From the NCBI GenBank assembly GCA_030035585.1, contig CM057469.1, positions 16,362,501 through 16,426,500 on the forward strand: a stretch of DNA of 64,000 nt, written 5' to 3'. This stretch comes from Dugong dugon (lineage: Eukaryota > Chordata > Mammalia > Sirenia > Dugongidae). Below the pieces are notes generated by a model. That model searched no databases, was not told where the DNA came from, and saw nothing but the letters and a program-made list of their open reading frames with translations. Position 1 is the stretch's first letter, and every line of letters begins with the position of its first letter. A program made the translations under genes and the position numbers. Below, one piece after another: positions 1 through 45,310 of this stretch.

Positions 1-647
1 CTCACGCTCAGCCAGTGCAGAGATGAAGGGGCGGGCCTGCCGGCCTGGGCCAGGAGAGGGCCATCCGGGAGCAGGACCAGGTGGACTGGAGCAGGGTTCA
101 CACAGCACAGGTGTAAGCAGAGGCTGCGACCCAGTGGAGTAGGGGTTGGGGTGGCAGGGTTTTGGGACCTGTGAGGGCCTTGAACCCCAGGCTCAGGCTC
201 AGGAGTTTGGGCTTTACTCTGCAGACAGTGGGGAGCCATTTGATGAAAATAAATTTGAGGAAGATGAATTTGGCGTCAGAGTGTGCGAGGGCTTGGAGCC
301 AGGTTTTTACCCCTCCTGCATGCAGATTTTCCTTTAAGAGTGGCCTCTGACTGTGCAGCAGCTGATGGTGGTGAGCAATGCAGCAGGGCTCAGGGTGCTG
401 ACAGCGCCACTGGAATGCCTCTCCTGAACCATGCCATGCTAAGTAAATCAGAGAGTGACCGCCACTGTCCTGCCCGTACAACTCTGCCTTCCTGAATCAC
501 ATGTGGTACTGTACTTAGCAGGGAGTTTTGGAGATATAAATAAAAGGGTATCCAGACTCTGATCTCATTCATGGGCCCTCCGGTCTCGCCAAGTCTGAAC
601 CCATTCCAGAGTGCCTGTATGGTCACAGTAAATCACAGATGATGTCA

Positions 648-830
648 GCTAACAATTTTTGTGTCCCTACTATGTGCCAGGCACTGTCCTAAGTGCTGTA
701 ATGTGGATTATTCAGTCCTGTCAATAACAGAGGCATCAAGATATGTTGAAATGACTTGATTTAGGTGACACTGGCATATCATCATCAGAGTCAGGATTCG
801 AACTCATCCTGCAGTCTGCCCAGCAGTCAA
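648..830 (+). repeat. MIR SINE
   Basis: It begins with the MIR-type core reading 'tgtgccaggcactgtcctaa' and ends with an 'aggattcgaactcatcctgc' block, both standard MIR landmarks. It is old and diverged, with no flanking duplication visible. Confidence 0.75.
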
Positions 831-1458
831 GAGGAGGTCTGTGTGGGCTTCGCGGCAGAGGCAGCCATTCACGTCGGCCTGTCTGTCTGCCGGTGTCTGT
901 CCTCTGACTGACAGTGCCTACACCCACACACATACACATGCCTCAGTGCTTGCATGGCAAGGGGGCTCTTGTTAGGGGGCCACTGAGGGGAAGGGATGGG
1001 TTTGTACTGGCTCAGGTAGAAGCCATGGATTGACACTGGCACTTGTCAGTGTAGGGTGAGGAGAGGGAATGCAGGTGACATTGGTCACGGTTGTGAGCTC
1101 CTACAACAGTGGGAGGAGGGATAAGAGATGTACAGGAAGTCGGCATCTGGCCCGGCTCCACCCCAGGCCTGACACTTCATGAGCAGCACTTAGGGGCTGC
1201 CCTGTGCTGGGTGACCCAGTAAAAGGTTGTCATCACAGCCCCTCCCTTGTCCAGTCCAGCCTTGGGCCTTCCCGGGCAGTGGGCAGCTGTGTCTGGTGAG
1301 GTGAGTCCGTTTCTCGGTCAGGAGCAGAGCTATGATGGGATCCTTGTCTCAACATCAGCATTATTGGGCTGCTCTGATACAACTTGGGTGACTGACCTTT
1401 GTAGATTTCCTGGGAAATCAATAATTTGTGGTTATATTTTACTCTGTTGCCCTAGAAT

Positions 1459-1673
1459 AGGTGTTGACAAACTTTTTCTGTAAAGGGCCAGATAGTAAAT
1501 ATTTTAGAATATTTTAGGCTTTGTGGGCCGTAGGCTTCTCTTGCAACTACTCAACTCTATGGTTGTAGCAAAAAAAAAAAAGTGTAGATGAATGAACATA
1601 AATAAAACTTTATTTACAGAAACAGATGTCATGGTTGGATTTGGCCTGAGGGCCGTAGCTTGCTGACCCCTGC
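1459..1673 (+). mobile_element. hAT-Charlie non-autonomous DNA transposon relic
   Basis: Landmarks are 'ctgtaaagggccagatagta', 'ttgcaactactcaactctat' and the closing 'ttgctgacccctg'. These belong to a common mammalian hAT-Charlie MITE (MER5/MER20 group; the exact subfamily name is not certain). A second copy in the opposite orientation lies at 46527-46731. Confidence 0.75.
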
Positions 1674-1743
1674 CCCAGTAGGACATTAGTCATATTACGT
1701 CTTAATTTTTGGTTCAGAAAATGTGGTCACTGCTGCACTTCTA

Positions 1744-1800
1744 GGGTCAGTATAGCGTCACAGTGAGTCGGAGTTGACTTGATGGCAGCTGGTTTGATTT
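1744..1800 (+). repeat. AfroSINE 3' tail fragment
   Basis: Only the 3' end of an AfroSINE is left: 'cacagtgagtcggagttgac' followed by 'ttgatggcagctggttt' and a T-rich tail. The tRNA-like head is missing. Confidence 0.6.
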
Positions 1801-2199
1801 TTTGGTTTTTACTGCACTTAAACTGATCTAAATTAGCATCCTGCCTTTTTTAGGGGCAAAGATTCATTAATTATTTCTACCTTTTAACTAAGGGGCCAAC
1901 ATTAGGCAAAGCTGGCATACGTGCTGTCCTGTCCGCACGTGCCACGTGATTTTCTCACCACTCTCCTGAGAAGAGCAGTTGAGCCTCTGTCCCCAAAGTG
2001 GGATGGCTGTGTTCTATGTGCCTACTGGCCCGTTAGGGGCATTTGTCTTCTGATGAAGGATGGTGGCTAAACAAGGGCAAGGAGAGGCATTATTTATAGC
2101 ATTCTGATCCGTCTCTAAATCCTCTGCTCACCCCACCCTGGACAAGTGCTTAAGGGGTGTGGAACAGTTTTTTAAATTAATGTTTGTGTGCTTGCTTAC

Positions 2200-2680
2200 T
2201 TTTTTATTTTAAGAAAAGATATTGAAGATAGTTTTTTATATATTTTGTTTTCTACTGTAAAATAGTACATGTTCTTTGTAAAAAAATTTTAGAAAACATG
2301 AAGAAAATAAAAAAATCTGTCATTTCTACCACCTGGGGAAAACCATTGTTCATGTTTTGCCTGCTTTCTCTCTCTCTCAATCTGTCATCCGTCCATCCAT
2401 CCGTCCATCCATCCGTCCCTCCCCCCCCATCCATCTTGTCCCCTTCACAAAAGAAAGGATAATACTGTTTTGTAACCTGCTTTTTTTCATGTGGCAATAT
2501 AAATAGACTTTCTTATTTGTTAATAAATTCATTTAACAGTATCCTGTGAAGTGACTGAATAGTATTCTGTCTTACGGGTATACCACTATCCAACAATTTT
2601 AAATATTGTGAATTACATTCTTGTAATTGCATCATTGTACACATACATTTTTAAGGAAATGCGATTTAAAAGGCTTTGGC
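2200..2680. repeat. Probable old LINE 3' fragment with (ATCC)n insert
   Basis: An AT-rich block contains 'ttttgtaacctgcttttttt' and 'gaatagtattctgtcttacg', which resemble a widespread old LINE 3' region. A (GTCCATCC)n run at about 2388-2437 interrupts it. The family assignment is weak. Confidence 0.35.
2388..2437. repeat. (ATCC)n / (GTCC)n microsatellite
   Basis: Alternating tccatcc and tccgtcc units end in a run of nine C bases and a final ccatccatc. Confidence 0.85.
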
Positions 2681-3590
2681 AGGATTCTTGGATAGTTACG
2701 GGCACCAGTGGCCTGGGGAGGAGAGGGAAGGGGCGTTCTTGGTAGAAGTGCAGCTGTTGGAGTGATGCTCTTTAGTGGTCTGTCTCCCCATGGCAGGGCT
2801 TAACTCACCAGCACTAGGCTGACTGACGGGAAGGATGGAGCTGATTTCTCTCTCTTCTCTTCTAGGTTCTTTTTCATGTATTCAGTTGCCTTTGAAAGTT
2901 GATAGCACGTTAAAATGTTTCTGAACCTGCTGACAGAGACCCTGAGGCCAAACCTTACTAAATAGAAGAGCCTGGAGTCGGTTGAGATGTTTAAGTGATG
3001 GTCCCTTGTGTGTGATTTTAAAGGCTGAGGTGAAGGGCAAGCCTGCCAGAAACTCATGGGTTTAGGTTCAGAAGTCTCTTCCCCAACACATACATGCTTC
3101 TGAGTCCTTGGGGGAAACAGTCAACTGGTGTTTGCTTTTTCTAATAATAAAAGAAAAAAGAAAAAGATTTAAGGATGGAAGGGAGGTTTTCAATCCCCAG
3201 GCAGGCTAGAAATTGTGACTGTTTATGCCCAAAATGACAGGAACCTTTTATTTGCTGTCTGCTGTTCCCTGGGCCTCCTGAGACCGATAAATGGGCCTTT
3301 CTGCAGAGTGATTGAAGGGACAGTCTTGAGATGCCCTTGTGGCCGGCTCTGTGGGTCATTGTCTTTAATCTCATTCACTTCTGATTTCCCTTTTCGTTTT
3401 CTTGAAGTAATAGTAGAAAAAGAAGGGGTAGGTGGGAGATTTCTGTTTCAGGGTGAACCAGACTCGTGTGGAGGGCGTGGGCTGGTAGGGACTTTTAGGG
3501 AAGGATCTCTGTTTAGACTTCCTGCCTGGCCTTGGACTACCTCTTCTCCCTTCCCCCTGTTCCTCCAGAACAAGTTCTCAAAGCCAGTGC

Positions 3591-3765
3591 CTGGGACCAG
3601 CAGCATCAGCAGCCCTGGTGATTTGTTAGAAATGCAGCTTTCCAGGCCCTTCCTCAGACCTACAGGATCAGAAGCTCTGCGGGTACGGCCCAGCATTCTC
3701 TGTTTTAACGTGCTCCCCGGGTGATTCTGATGCGCGCTAAAGCCTGAGAACCATTGCCATATGGA
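3591..3765 (+). mobile_element. MER5A-like hAT-Charlie element
   Basis: The order of landmarks matches MER5A: 'accagcagcatcagcagccc', 'ttgttagaaatgcagctttc', 'cctacaggatcagaagctct', 'gtgattctgatgcgcgctaa', and 'gagaaccattgcc' at the end. It is non-autonomous, so no coding potential is expected. The open frame across 3215-3724 is a chance frame that includes this repeat. Confidence 0.8.
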
Positions 3766-3892
3766 CCAGGGCTCCTAAGATGCCTTTGATTCTGGGTGTG
3801 AGCTAGCCCCAGAGATAGCAGCTTTTCCCAAACCTGGGAGGGACCAGCTGTGTTCATTTCATTTAGCAAATCTCTGTGCCAAGGGTGTCTGA

Positions 3893-4131
3893 GACCCTGG
3901 GTGGTGCAAATGGTTAACATGTTTGGCTGCTAACAAAAGATTGGAGGTTTAAGTCCACTCAGAGGTACCTCGGAAGAAAGGCCTGGTGATCTATGTCTGA
4001 AAACCCAGCCTCTGAAAACCCTGTGGAGCACAGTTCTACTGTGACACACATGGGGTTGCCATGAGTCAGAATCGACTTGACAGCAACTGGTACTGGTACT
4101 GGTACTGGTACTGGTACTGGTACTGTATCAA
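3893..4131 (+). repeat. AfroSINE, long subfamily, with hexamer tail
   Basis: The tRNA-derived head 'ctgggtggtgcaaatggtta' carries a box A-like segment, and 'ggaggtttaagtccactcag' a box B-like one. The body runs 'agaaaggcctggtgatctat' to 'ccatgagtcagaatcgactt', and the tail is 'gacagcaactgg' followed by a (GGTACT)n run. The central region absent from the short subfamily is kept. Confidence 0.9.
4087..4127. repeat. (GGTACT)n hexamer array
   Basis: About six perfect GGTACT units lie directly on the AfroSINE tail, replacing the usual short tail. The array probably grew from the last bases of the SINE (caactggtactgg). Confidence 0.95.
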
Positions 4132-4912
4132 GCACTGCTAGGTGCTGGAGATACAGAGGTGGGTGAGACAGATGTGGCCCTTGGGCCCCTGGAATTGACA
4201 GCCCACTGAGGGAGAAAGCCCAGTACAGAGGCAGATTTACAGTGTGATCACTGCTATGATGGGGGAGGACAGGGTGCTGTGGGAGGAGTCAGAAGAGGCT
4301 TTTGGGGTGGGACATGTTCGGGAAGTCTTCCCAGAAGAGGGGTGCTTATGCTGAGGACCAGTGAGGAGGAAAGGGGCATGCAGTCCACGTGTACAGGCTG
4401 CAGGAGGGAACCCCTGTGGGTTCCAGGAACTGGGTCAGCCTGGCTAGAACACAGAGTTAGTGGACAGGCCATGGCAAGTATAAGGCTGGGGTTGCAGGGA
4501 GGGATTTGGTCATGAAGATCTTGGATCCCTTTAGGGATTAGGGAATCTTGGAGGAGAAGCCACTCCCAGAAGCCTGGGAGTGATTTGATAGGATTTTTCT
4601 TTTAAACTGATTGCTCTGGCAGTAGCTTGGGGATGGGATTGGAGGGTGCTGTCTCAGTCATCCTGGAGGGAGGATGGTGGCCTAGGGGGAGGTGAGGAGG
4701 GTTGGGAAGAAGTGGGTGGTGGTATAACATTCCTCAGGATGGGGAGCCCTGGGAGGGTGGGGTGGGGTGGTGAGGTCAGTTTGGGACATGCTGAGCTTGA
4801 GGTGCCTATGCGACCCCTGGGGTGATGTGGACATGGCATATGGCTGGGTGAAGAGGTGTTGCTCAGGGGAAGGCTTTTCCCTGAGACTGTCCGCCAGGTT
4901 CACACACACACT

Positions 4913-5340
4913 CCGCCAGGCAAAGGGCTTTTGCGCAGCTTGCTTTTCTGTTGCCCAGTCCCGCACTGTCTTTATGACGGTTGGTATGTTTGAATCCATT
5001 GTTGCAGCTGTTGTGTCGACCCATCTCACTGAGGGTTTCCCTCGTTTTTGCTCACCCTCTGCTTTAGCAAACATGGTGTCCTTTTCTAGCTGTTGGTCTT
5101 TCCTGAAGACGTATCCAAAGTAAGCGAGTCGAAGTCTTGCCATCCTCACTTCTAAAGAACATTCTGGTTGTATTTCTTTTAAGACGGATTTGTTCATTCT
5201 TTTGGCAGTCCACGGTATATTCAGTATTCTTCTCGTGTTCGTGGTTTGAACACATCATTTCTTCTTTTTTTCCTTTCTCATTATCCAGCTTTTGAATGTA
5301 TATGAGGCAATTGAAAAGACCATGGCTTGATCAGACTCAC
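4913..5340 (-). mobile_element. RTE-clade LINE 3' fragment, diverged subfamily
   Basis: On the - strand this reads as the C-terminal end of an RTE/BovB-like polymerase, with the blocks MNKSVLKEIQPECSLEVR and ARLRLAYFGYVFRKDQ followed by KRGKPSVRWVDT. The 3' end does not match the tails of the other two RTE copies in the window, suggesting another subfamily. Part of the frame stays open to 4682 beyond the element by chance. Confidence 0.85.
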
Positions 5341-6682
5341 TTAGTACCTAGTAGGTGCTCCCAGACGTGTCTGTCCTCCACGCCCGCCTCGTTACTGTGT
5401 GTGCTCCCCAGCACGATTGCTTTCCCCTCCTCAGAGTGGAGTGGACAGACACCGAGGCCTTCCGGGAGAATGCTGCCAAGTAGGCAGACAGCCTGCACGC
5501 TCTATTTCAGCGTTGCTCACAGGTGAGGTCCCAAAAACCTGCTCAAGAGTCAGCAGGATGACGTGGGGGTGGGGTGGGTTGATGATTCCAGTGGAGGCCC
5601 TAGTACTTGTACTTGACTCATGGGGCTGATAGGAATTTAATTCGTGTATTAGATGTGCTTTGGGGGCTTGTGATTTTATTTGTTTAAAATTATGATGAAA
5701 ATGCCTTCTGGTCCTGGATGAGTGTGTAGCCAAGTTTTGGGAATTCTGAGTCACATTGGGATTCTAATGCATTAGAAGTAGGATTTTTGAGGTGAGAAAA
5801 GTCCTGGAAAGACTTTTCTGGCCGTTTTACCCCCTTCTTGCCCTCTCTTCCTTCCAAGGTAGAGACTCCCTTGCAAACAGGTGGTGCTGTGCTGATGAGG
5901 GTGGAGTGGTTCGCTCTGCGGTGTTGGGGGAAATTTGGGCACAGCGCCTGCATGTTCGATGAATACTGTTTGTCAAAGGGGCAGGGGCTCCAGCTTCAGC
6001 TTTAAAATATACATCTACGTGTGAGTCTCCTTACAGATGAGAAATACTGTGTGTTTTCTAGCAACATGTGTTGATTCAAGAAAAACAGGTTTTGCCTCCC
6101 AGTAAGCGGGAGTGTACGTTTCTGTGGTGTCTTACATGTGGACAAGACCTTCCTTCCAGAGGAGCTAGCACCAGTCTTACCTCACTGACCTGGGTGCCCT
6201 CCTCGCTAGGGCGAGCCTGGGTGGGGTTTTGGAATTCTCTGGGTATGCAGGACTCAGCCATTTAAGCGGAAAAAAAGGCAAAACAAATTACTTTTTTTAG
6301 ATTTTGCCATTTGAAAATTTGCTGTTTGAAAGTAGGATACGTGCACTAAATCATTAGAAACATACAGTTGGAAAAATACTGAAAGAGACAATGATTACTT
6401 ATAATCCCTCATAAAATGCAGGAATTTTAATTCTTTTGCTCAGCTTGCTTACATTCTTCTCTTATGAATAGCTTCTATTTTGTTTTGTTTTTAATTTTCT
6501 TTTAAAGTGTCATTGTAAAGTAGATGTGATTTTGGCAGAGATCATTTTCCTTTCTTTAAAGTGAGTCATGTTCAGTGTCAACATATTTAGAAACTAGAAG
6601 AGTTAGGATTGGACTCTAGTCAGTTCTGGACCTGCATTACCCAGTGTGCAGAGCCCTAAATGGGTTTTAAAAATTTACTCCT

Positions 6683-8532
6683 GTTGGTATAGTGGGCCAG
6701 GCGAGCTCTAGCAGGTCAAATTGGCAAAAAGTCACTTACCAGCTTTGCTAGAGCTAAACAGAAATTTCAAAGGGTGGCTCCAGAAGACAAAGTATTATAA
6801 TGAAATGTGCAAAGACCTGGAGTTAGAAAACCAAAAGGGAAGAACATGCTCAGCATTTCTCAAGCTGAAAGAACTGAAGAAAAAATTCAAGCCATGAGTT
6901 GCAATATTGTAGGATCCTATGGGCAAAATATTGAACGACACAGGAAGCATCAAAAGAAGATGGAAGGAATATACAGAGTCACTGTACCAAAAAGAATTGG
7001 TTAATGTTCAGCCATTTCAGAAGGTAGCATGTGATCAAGAACCGATGATATTGAAGGAAGAAGTCCAAGCTACACTGAAGGCATTGGTGAAAAACAAGAC
7101 TCCGAGAATTGGTGGAATACCAACTGAGATGTTTCAACAAATGGATGCAACATCGAAAGCACTCACTTGTCTATGCCAAGAAATTTGGAAGACAGCTACC
7201 TGGCCAGCCTTCTGGAAGAGATCCGTATTTGTGCCCATTCTCCAACAGAATGCAGAAATTATTGACCGATATCATTAATATCACATGCAAGTAAAATTTT
7301 GCTGAAGATAATTCAAAAATGGTTTGCACAGTTCGTCAACAGGCAACTGCTGGAAATTTAAGCTGGATTCAGAAGAGGATGTGGAGCAAGGGATATCATT
7401 GCTGATGTCAGGTGGATCTCAGCTGAAAGCAGAAAATACCACAAAGATGTTTACCTGTGTGTTATTGACTATGCAAAGGCATTCAACTGTGGATCATAAC
7501 AAATTATGGATAACATTGTGAAGAATGGGAATTCTAGAACACTTAATTGTGCTTTTGCGGAACCTGTACGTAGACCTGTACGTCAAACAGAACAAGGGGA
7601 TACTGCATTGTTTAAAATCGAGAAAGATGTGCATCAGGGTTGTATCCTTTCACATACTTTTTCAGTCTGTATGCTGAGCAAATAATCCAAGAAGCTGGAC
7701 TGTCTGAAGAATGCGATATCAGGTTTGAAGGAAGACTCATTAAAAATCTGCGATATGCAGATGACACAGTCTTGCTTGGGGAAAATGAAGAGGACTTGAA
7801 ACACTGATGAAGATCAAAAACTACAGCCTTCAGTATGGATTACACCTCAACATAAAGAAAACAAAAATCCTTACAACTGGACCAATAAGCAACATCCTGA
7901 TAAACAGAGAAAAGATTAAAGTTGTCAAGGATTTCATTTTACTTGGGTCCACAGTCAATGCCCATGGAAGCAGCAGTCAGGAAATTAAATGATATATTAC
8001 ATTGGGCAAATCTGCTGCAAAAGCTTCTTTAAAGTTTTAAAAAGCAAAGATGTCACCTTGAGGACTAAGGCACACCTGACCCAATCCATGGTATTGTCAG
8101 TTGCCTCTTATGCATGTGAAAGCTGGATAATGAATAAGGAAGGCAGAAGAAGAATTGATGCCTTTGAATTATGGTGTTGGCAAAGAATATTAAATATACC
8201 GTGGACTTTCAGAAGAATGAGCAAATCTGTCTTGGAAGAAGTACAGCCAGAATGCTTCTTAAAAGTGAGGATGGCAAGGCTTTGTTTCATGTCCTTTGGG
8301 CTTGTTATCAGAGGGGACCAGTCCCTGGAGGACATCATATCTGGTAAAGTAGAGGGTCAGCAAAAAAGAGGAAGACCCTTAATGAGATGAATTGACACAG
8401 TGTCTGCAGCAGTGAGCTCAAACATAGCAACAATTGTGAAGATGGTGCAGGACCGGGCAGTGCTTTGTTTTGTTGTCCATAGGTTGTTATGAGTCGGAAC
8501 CGACTCGACGGCACCTAAAAGCAGCAACAACA
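6683..8532 (+). mobile_element. RTE (BovB-like) LINE, 5'-truncated and broken
   Basis: About 1.85 kb of an RTE element. It carries the end of the region between endonuclease and reverse transcriptase, then the reverse transcriptase itself. The catalytic box reads RYADDTVLLGENEED near 7750. Later blocks are KNYSLQYGLHLNIKKTKI, KVVKDFILLGSTVNAHGSSS and KVRMARLCFMSFG. Frameshifts and stops split the frame into at least six pieces, so it is dead. It ends in 'atgagtcggaaccgactcga' plus 'cggcacctaaaagcagcaac', the tail shared with AfroSINEs. Confidence 0.9.
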
Positions 8533-9374
8533 GTTTTGCTCTAGTGAAACCTTAGTACATAGGATAACTTGGATGGTAAACTCAGGCAGAACTAGTTTTA
8601 GGTCTGAAAGCAAGTCTGAATTAGATAGGTCTTATCATATTTGTTCATAGTTCTGAGGAGGATTTGATACCAGTTAGCAGGCTAGGTGAAGTGATGGAAT
8701 CATGGGGGCTTGTGGCCTGTGGGAGACTCATGTCTTGTTATTGGACTTGATTTAGAGGTGAGTCCAGAGGCAAAGGGAAGGACTGTTTCTGGGGTTCCTG
8801 GGGCAGTGGGTGAGAGGGATGGTCCTGCGGCCATCAGTAAGGATCCTTCTAAACTGATGTGGCTGGGGCCCCTGCCGCCACCATTGATGTCTCTGATGTC
8901 TTTTTTAAAACCTTTCTCCCTCACCAGGGTCTAAGGGACCTTGTGAGTGCTTCTTCCCCCCTTGTACTTGAGGCTGGTGGCTAAAGTGTGAATGTATGTT
9001 GGGGATGAGATCAGGGGCTGGGTAGGTGTTGAGCGATGGCACCAGCCGCAGTTGAGCTCCGATTACTTCATCTCTTCCCAGTCTTAGCAGTTTGGTCTGT
9101 AGGGCTCACTCTTGTTTATTGCCATGAAGTGCAGGAGCCTGGAGCGGGTCCAGGGTGTGAAATGGCACCAGGTGATAGGCTGGGCGAGGCCCCCCTTCTC
9201 ATCTGCGTGTCTTCCAAGGGTATGGTCACCTTCTAAAAACTTTGCTGCCTTTCGTTAGGGTGCAGGTGGTCCATTTGTGCCCGAGCAGTGCCTGTCCCTG
9301 CAGAGATGTCTCAGAGTCGGGGGGCCAAAGGGTGTGGGGAGGCGGCCTGGTGTGGTGGGCACAGAGTAGGCAAG

Positions 9375-9545
9375 GGCTGGGTTGGGACCCTGGCCCACCA
9401 TTCATGAGCTTAATGAACTTGGCCAGTTGGTTAACCTTTCTGGCTTTGGTTTTCTCACTTGCAAAATGGGACAGTAATAATCCTAAGTCAGGTTGTTTTA
9501 TGAAGATTAAAAGATGATGTTGGAAGACACTTGAGCCTGGTGCCT
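9375..9545 (-). repeat. MIR SINE, reverse orientation
   Basis: It contains 'ttggttaacctttctggctt', 'ttttctcacttgcaaaatgg' and a final 'cttgagcctggtgcctg', the reverse complement order of MIR landmarks. Confidence 0.75.
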
Positions 9546-9899
9546 GCTAGCTGATACCGTGTGGGAGAAGAAGGTGCTCTCTGAGGGTGAGTTACGGCAG
9601 GTCACCCCAACTTCCCAGGCCCCTGTGCATTAGTGGATTTCTCTTACTGTCACTACAATTCCATTTCTTTTTTTAAAGAAGAAAATACTTTCTCAAAGTA
9701 GCTTTGCACATGCCCAGGAGTCCCTGGAGTGGGCTGGGGCTGCTCCCCCATGAGGTTCTGGTTAAGGACCCATGTTAGTGCTCTTACGTGAATGTTCCCT
9801 GCCTGTACGTCTGTTACTGAGTGTGAGCAGAGGATGGAATCCCAGAAGGCTGCCCTGTGACAGTCGCCTCCCTCCTGCTGTCGTATGCCTGCCTCCGGG

Positions 9900-10205
9900 G
9901 TAGACCAAGCACTTCTCAGCCTCCACTGTTTTTGTGCATGTAGGCTCCCTGCCAGAAGTGCCTTCCACACCCCCATCTGGATCTTTCTTACCTCTGAGAC
10001 TTACATCAGATCCCATCTTCCTGCTAAACTGGTCTGTTTAGCTCTTCCCAGCCAGAGTGCTCCTGAGGGTTTCCTGCTGTTCCTTTTCTTTTTGGGTGGG
10101 GCGGGGTGGTTACTTCAGTCTCCAGCATGTTAACAGACCTTATCTTAACCCTCCAGGCACAGTGCTCCTTATAGGGGCTTACTGAATACTTGGTTGATTA
10201 ACAGC
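9900..10205 (+). repeat. L2 LINE 3' end
   Basis: 'tgccagaagtgccttccaca' and the later 'ccaggcacagtgctccttat' with 'ttactgaatacttggttgat' follow the L2 3' end. The link between both ends is diverged. Confidence 0.6.
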
Positions 10206-10721
10206 ACGCGCCCTGCCCTGTGAGGTCCCTCTGTGTACAGTGGCTGCCATATATTGTTAACCCTGACCAGCATTAATGCATTTTACATTGTGACCCAATA
10301 GAGAGGGAGAAGTGCACACATGCAGACACACAAACACACAGAACTTGTTTCACTAAACTATCCTACCCACGATGCACTCCGATACCTTCTTTTCTGTTCT
10401 GTATCGTGTTGTTTGTTTTTAGTGCTGGTTGGGATCTTCCAAATTGATTGGACATTGGGTCTGGACTGCTGTTTGAAAAACATTGGCTTGGTGAATAGTT
10501 GAGCCTGAGGATGGGAGGGAGGGGACTCTGGTTGTCCCTCAGTCTGTGGTGGCTCTGTGGTGGCTGTTAGAGGCTGCGCTTGATTGTGATTGGGAAGGGG
10601 CAGGCAGCCCTCACCACTGGGGACTCGAGTTGCGAGTTGCGGCACTACTCCCGTGAGTGGCCCCCTCACCCTACAGGAGCTGCTTCAGAAGCTTGGATGT
10701 TCTGTCCCAGCGTAGAGTTTG

Positions 10722-10835
10722 TGTGCAGAAGAACGAGCACTGGACTAGGAGTCAGTGTACCTGGTCAAGTCCTAGTTCCACCGCTGTGAGCCTGGGGCAT
10801 ATTTTGTTAGCTCCTCTGCCTGTTTTTCGTGGCCT
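10722..10835 (-). repeat. MIR SINE fragment
   Basis: 'gagcactggactaggagtca' and 'aagtcctagttccaccgctg' match the reverse-oriented MIR head. Confidence 0.6.
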
Positions 10836-11076
10836 AGCACACAGCACCGACTCAACGACCACTTGGCTGAATCACGAATCTTTCCCCCTGACTCCAGTGC
10901 CTGGGAGTGTTGAGGGTCACCCCAGAGTCCACCTTGACTGTGGGCCGTTCCTCTCTGTTTTCTCTCAGTCTGCCTGGCTCAGAGGGGAGTCGGGAGAACC
11001 AGTCTGTCGCCTTCTGCCCAGTGTTTGAGCGTAGCTGTGAGTGTGATCTTTGCCCCCTGTCTTCCAGCCCTGAAGG

Positions 11077-44022
<32,946 letters not shown>

Positions 44023-44815
44023 CCCTGGGCCGCCACCTGGCCCTGGTCACTGCCCAGGCTGGCTGTCGAGGCGTGCTGTCCGTCACGTGGGCGGAACAGT
44101 GGTGGGAAGATGGTGGTGTTGATGCGCCTTGAAACTCCTTTGCCCAGTGAGAGGGGGCGGAGAGGTTGCTGGGAGCCCCCATAGCCAGCACTTTCACACG
44201 GTTTTTATTGCTCAAAGGGTGTGGCATGAGGAGTCCAAGAACGAGAATGAAACCCCAACTTCTCTTGTCGAAATGTAGGCAGTCTCCAGGTTACAGATGT
44301 CTGACCGTACTTCTAGATGGAAAAAGGCTCTTTTCTTTTCTTTTTTGTAATGGGTTTTTCTAATGTGAATGTTAACCAGGAGATGAGAGAACACTCCCCT
44401 CTAATCCCCCACCAAAAAAAAAAAGCCCTTTTGGATGTTCTTGATTGTGTAGTGTCAGGATTGTGCGTAAATGTTTCCAGAATGAGATTTGTGTTTTCTG
44501 CCCTTCTCCTTCCCAGCTTGTGATCTGAAGCTGGGAGGAAGTGCTGCCCTAAACAGTGCCAAAAAGTGCCACTTAACTGAGGGAAGGCCAGCCTGCTAGT
44601 TAGCTCATCATTATACTCCCCGGACAACTGAATGTGACTGGCAGACTGCTGCCCACGCGGAAAGGGTCAGGAGCTCCATCTTCTCTGTCCCTTCGGGAGC
44701 CAGGAGCCTTCGCTGGAAGATGTCACCCTGTCGTACCTGAAGGGTAATCAGAGAAGGCTCTGCTAACTCTTGTACTTGTCCTATTTACTTGTTTCAATTA
44801 AAAAAAAAAAAAAGT
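44023..44815 (+). other. COQ8A: COQ8A 3' UTR
   Basis: About 0.8 kb from the stop to the probable cleavage site just after the poly(A) signal. It contains two short A/T-rich runs (44330-44345, 44414-44425). No repeat insert is seen. Confidence 0.8.
44797..44802 (+). terminator. COQ8A: COQ8A poly(A) signal ATTAAA
   Basis: ATTAAA lies within an A-run, followed by a T/GT-rich stretch (tgctttgttgattgtacc, then ttttctgtgtcc), the usual cleavage layout. The A-run could also be genomic. Confidence 0.75.
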
Positions 44816-45310
44816 GCTTTGTTGATTGTACCATTTTCTGTGTCCTTTACCTAAGAATTTTAGAGAACAGTAAAGACCCACACATTCGTACGTTGTGGTG
44901 GCGTCCGTTCTTCACTCAGAGTGAAGGTTCTCTGATCCCATGGTGATGAGAGCCCGAGGGGTCAGTATCACAGATGGTTTAGCCACCCATGCTCATCATA
45001 AGAGAGGGTGTGGGGGGTGCAGGGGAACCAAGGAGGGGATGGGAGGACATAGCTGAACCCCATCACGCCGTGCCCCAGCAGCACACATGCCAAGCAACAG
45101 CTGCTGAAGGAGCTTCACAGTGTGATGCTGGGAATTGTGGGAAAACACACATCTAGTGTCAGGCCAGTGAAATCCACTTGGCGACTGTCTGTAGTTGAAC
45201 ACTTTCTGAAAAGTGCCTTTTTCTGGACAGTAATGATCCTTTGGTAACAGGGCATTTTGAACATTCACTGGGGTCCTCCCAACAGACTGTGAACACCTTG
45301 AAAACTGCAT

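Larger units (their letters stand above)
1..11067. other. Non-coding DNA upstream of first COQ8A coding exon
   Basis: I find no supported coding exon here. The stretch holds MIR, L2, hAT and SINE relics and two RTE fragments, listed separately. In human COQ8A the non-coding exon 1 lies about 20 kb before the first coding exon, so by inference this is intron 1 or upstream sequence. No clear CpG-island promoter is visible. The parts between listed repeats (about 1-640, 830-1450, 1800-2200, 2680-3590, 4130-4900, 5340-6680, 8530-9370) look like unique or highly decayed DNA; 4500-4800 may be old LINE. Confidence 0.6.

Noticed and set aside
3215..3724. 169-codon + strand frame
   Set aside because: Much of it is a MER5A-like transposon; nothing protein-like remains.
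4682..5197. 171-codon - strand frame as a host gene
   Set aside because: Its first two thirds are RTE polymerase C-terminus; the rest is chance.
1..11067. COQ8A promoter or non-coding exon 1
   Set aside because: No CpG-rich start region or matching exon could be recognised; a guess would be unsupported.
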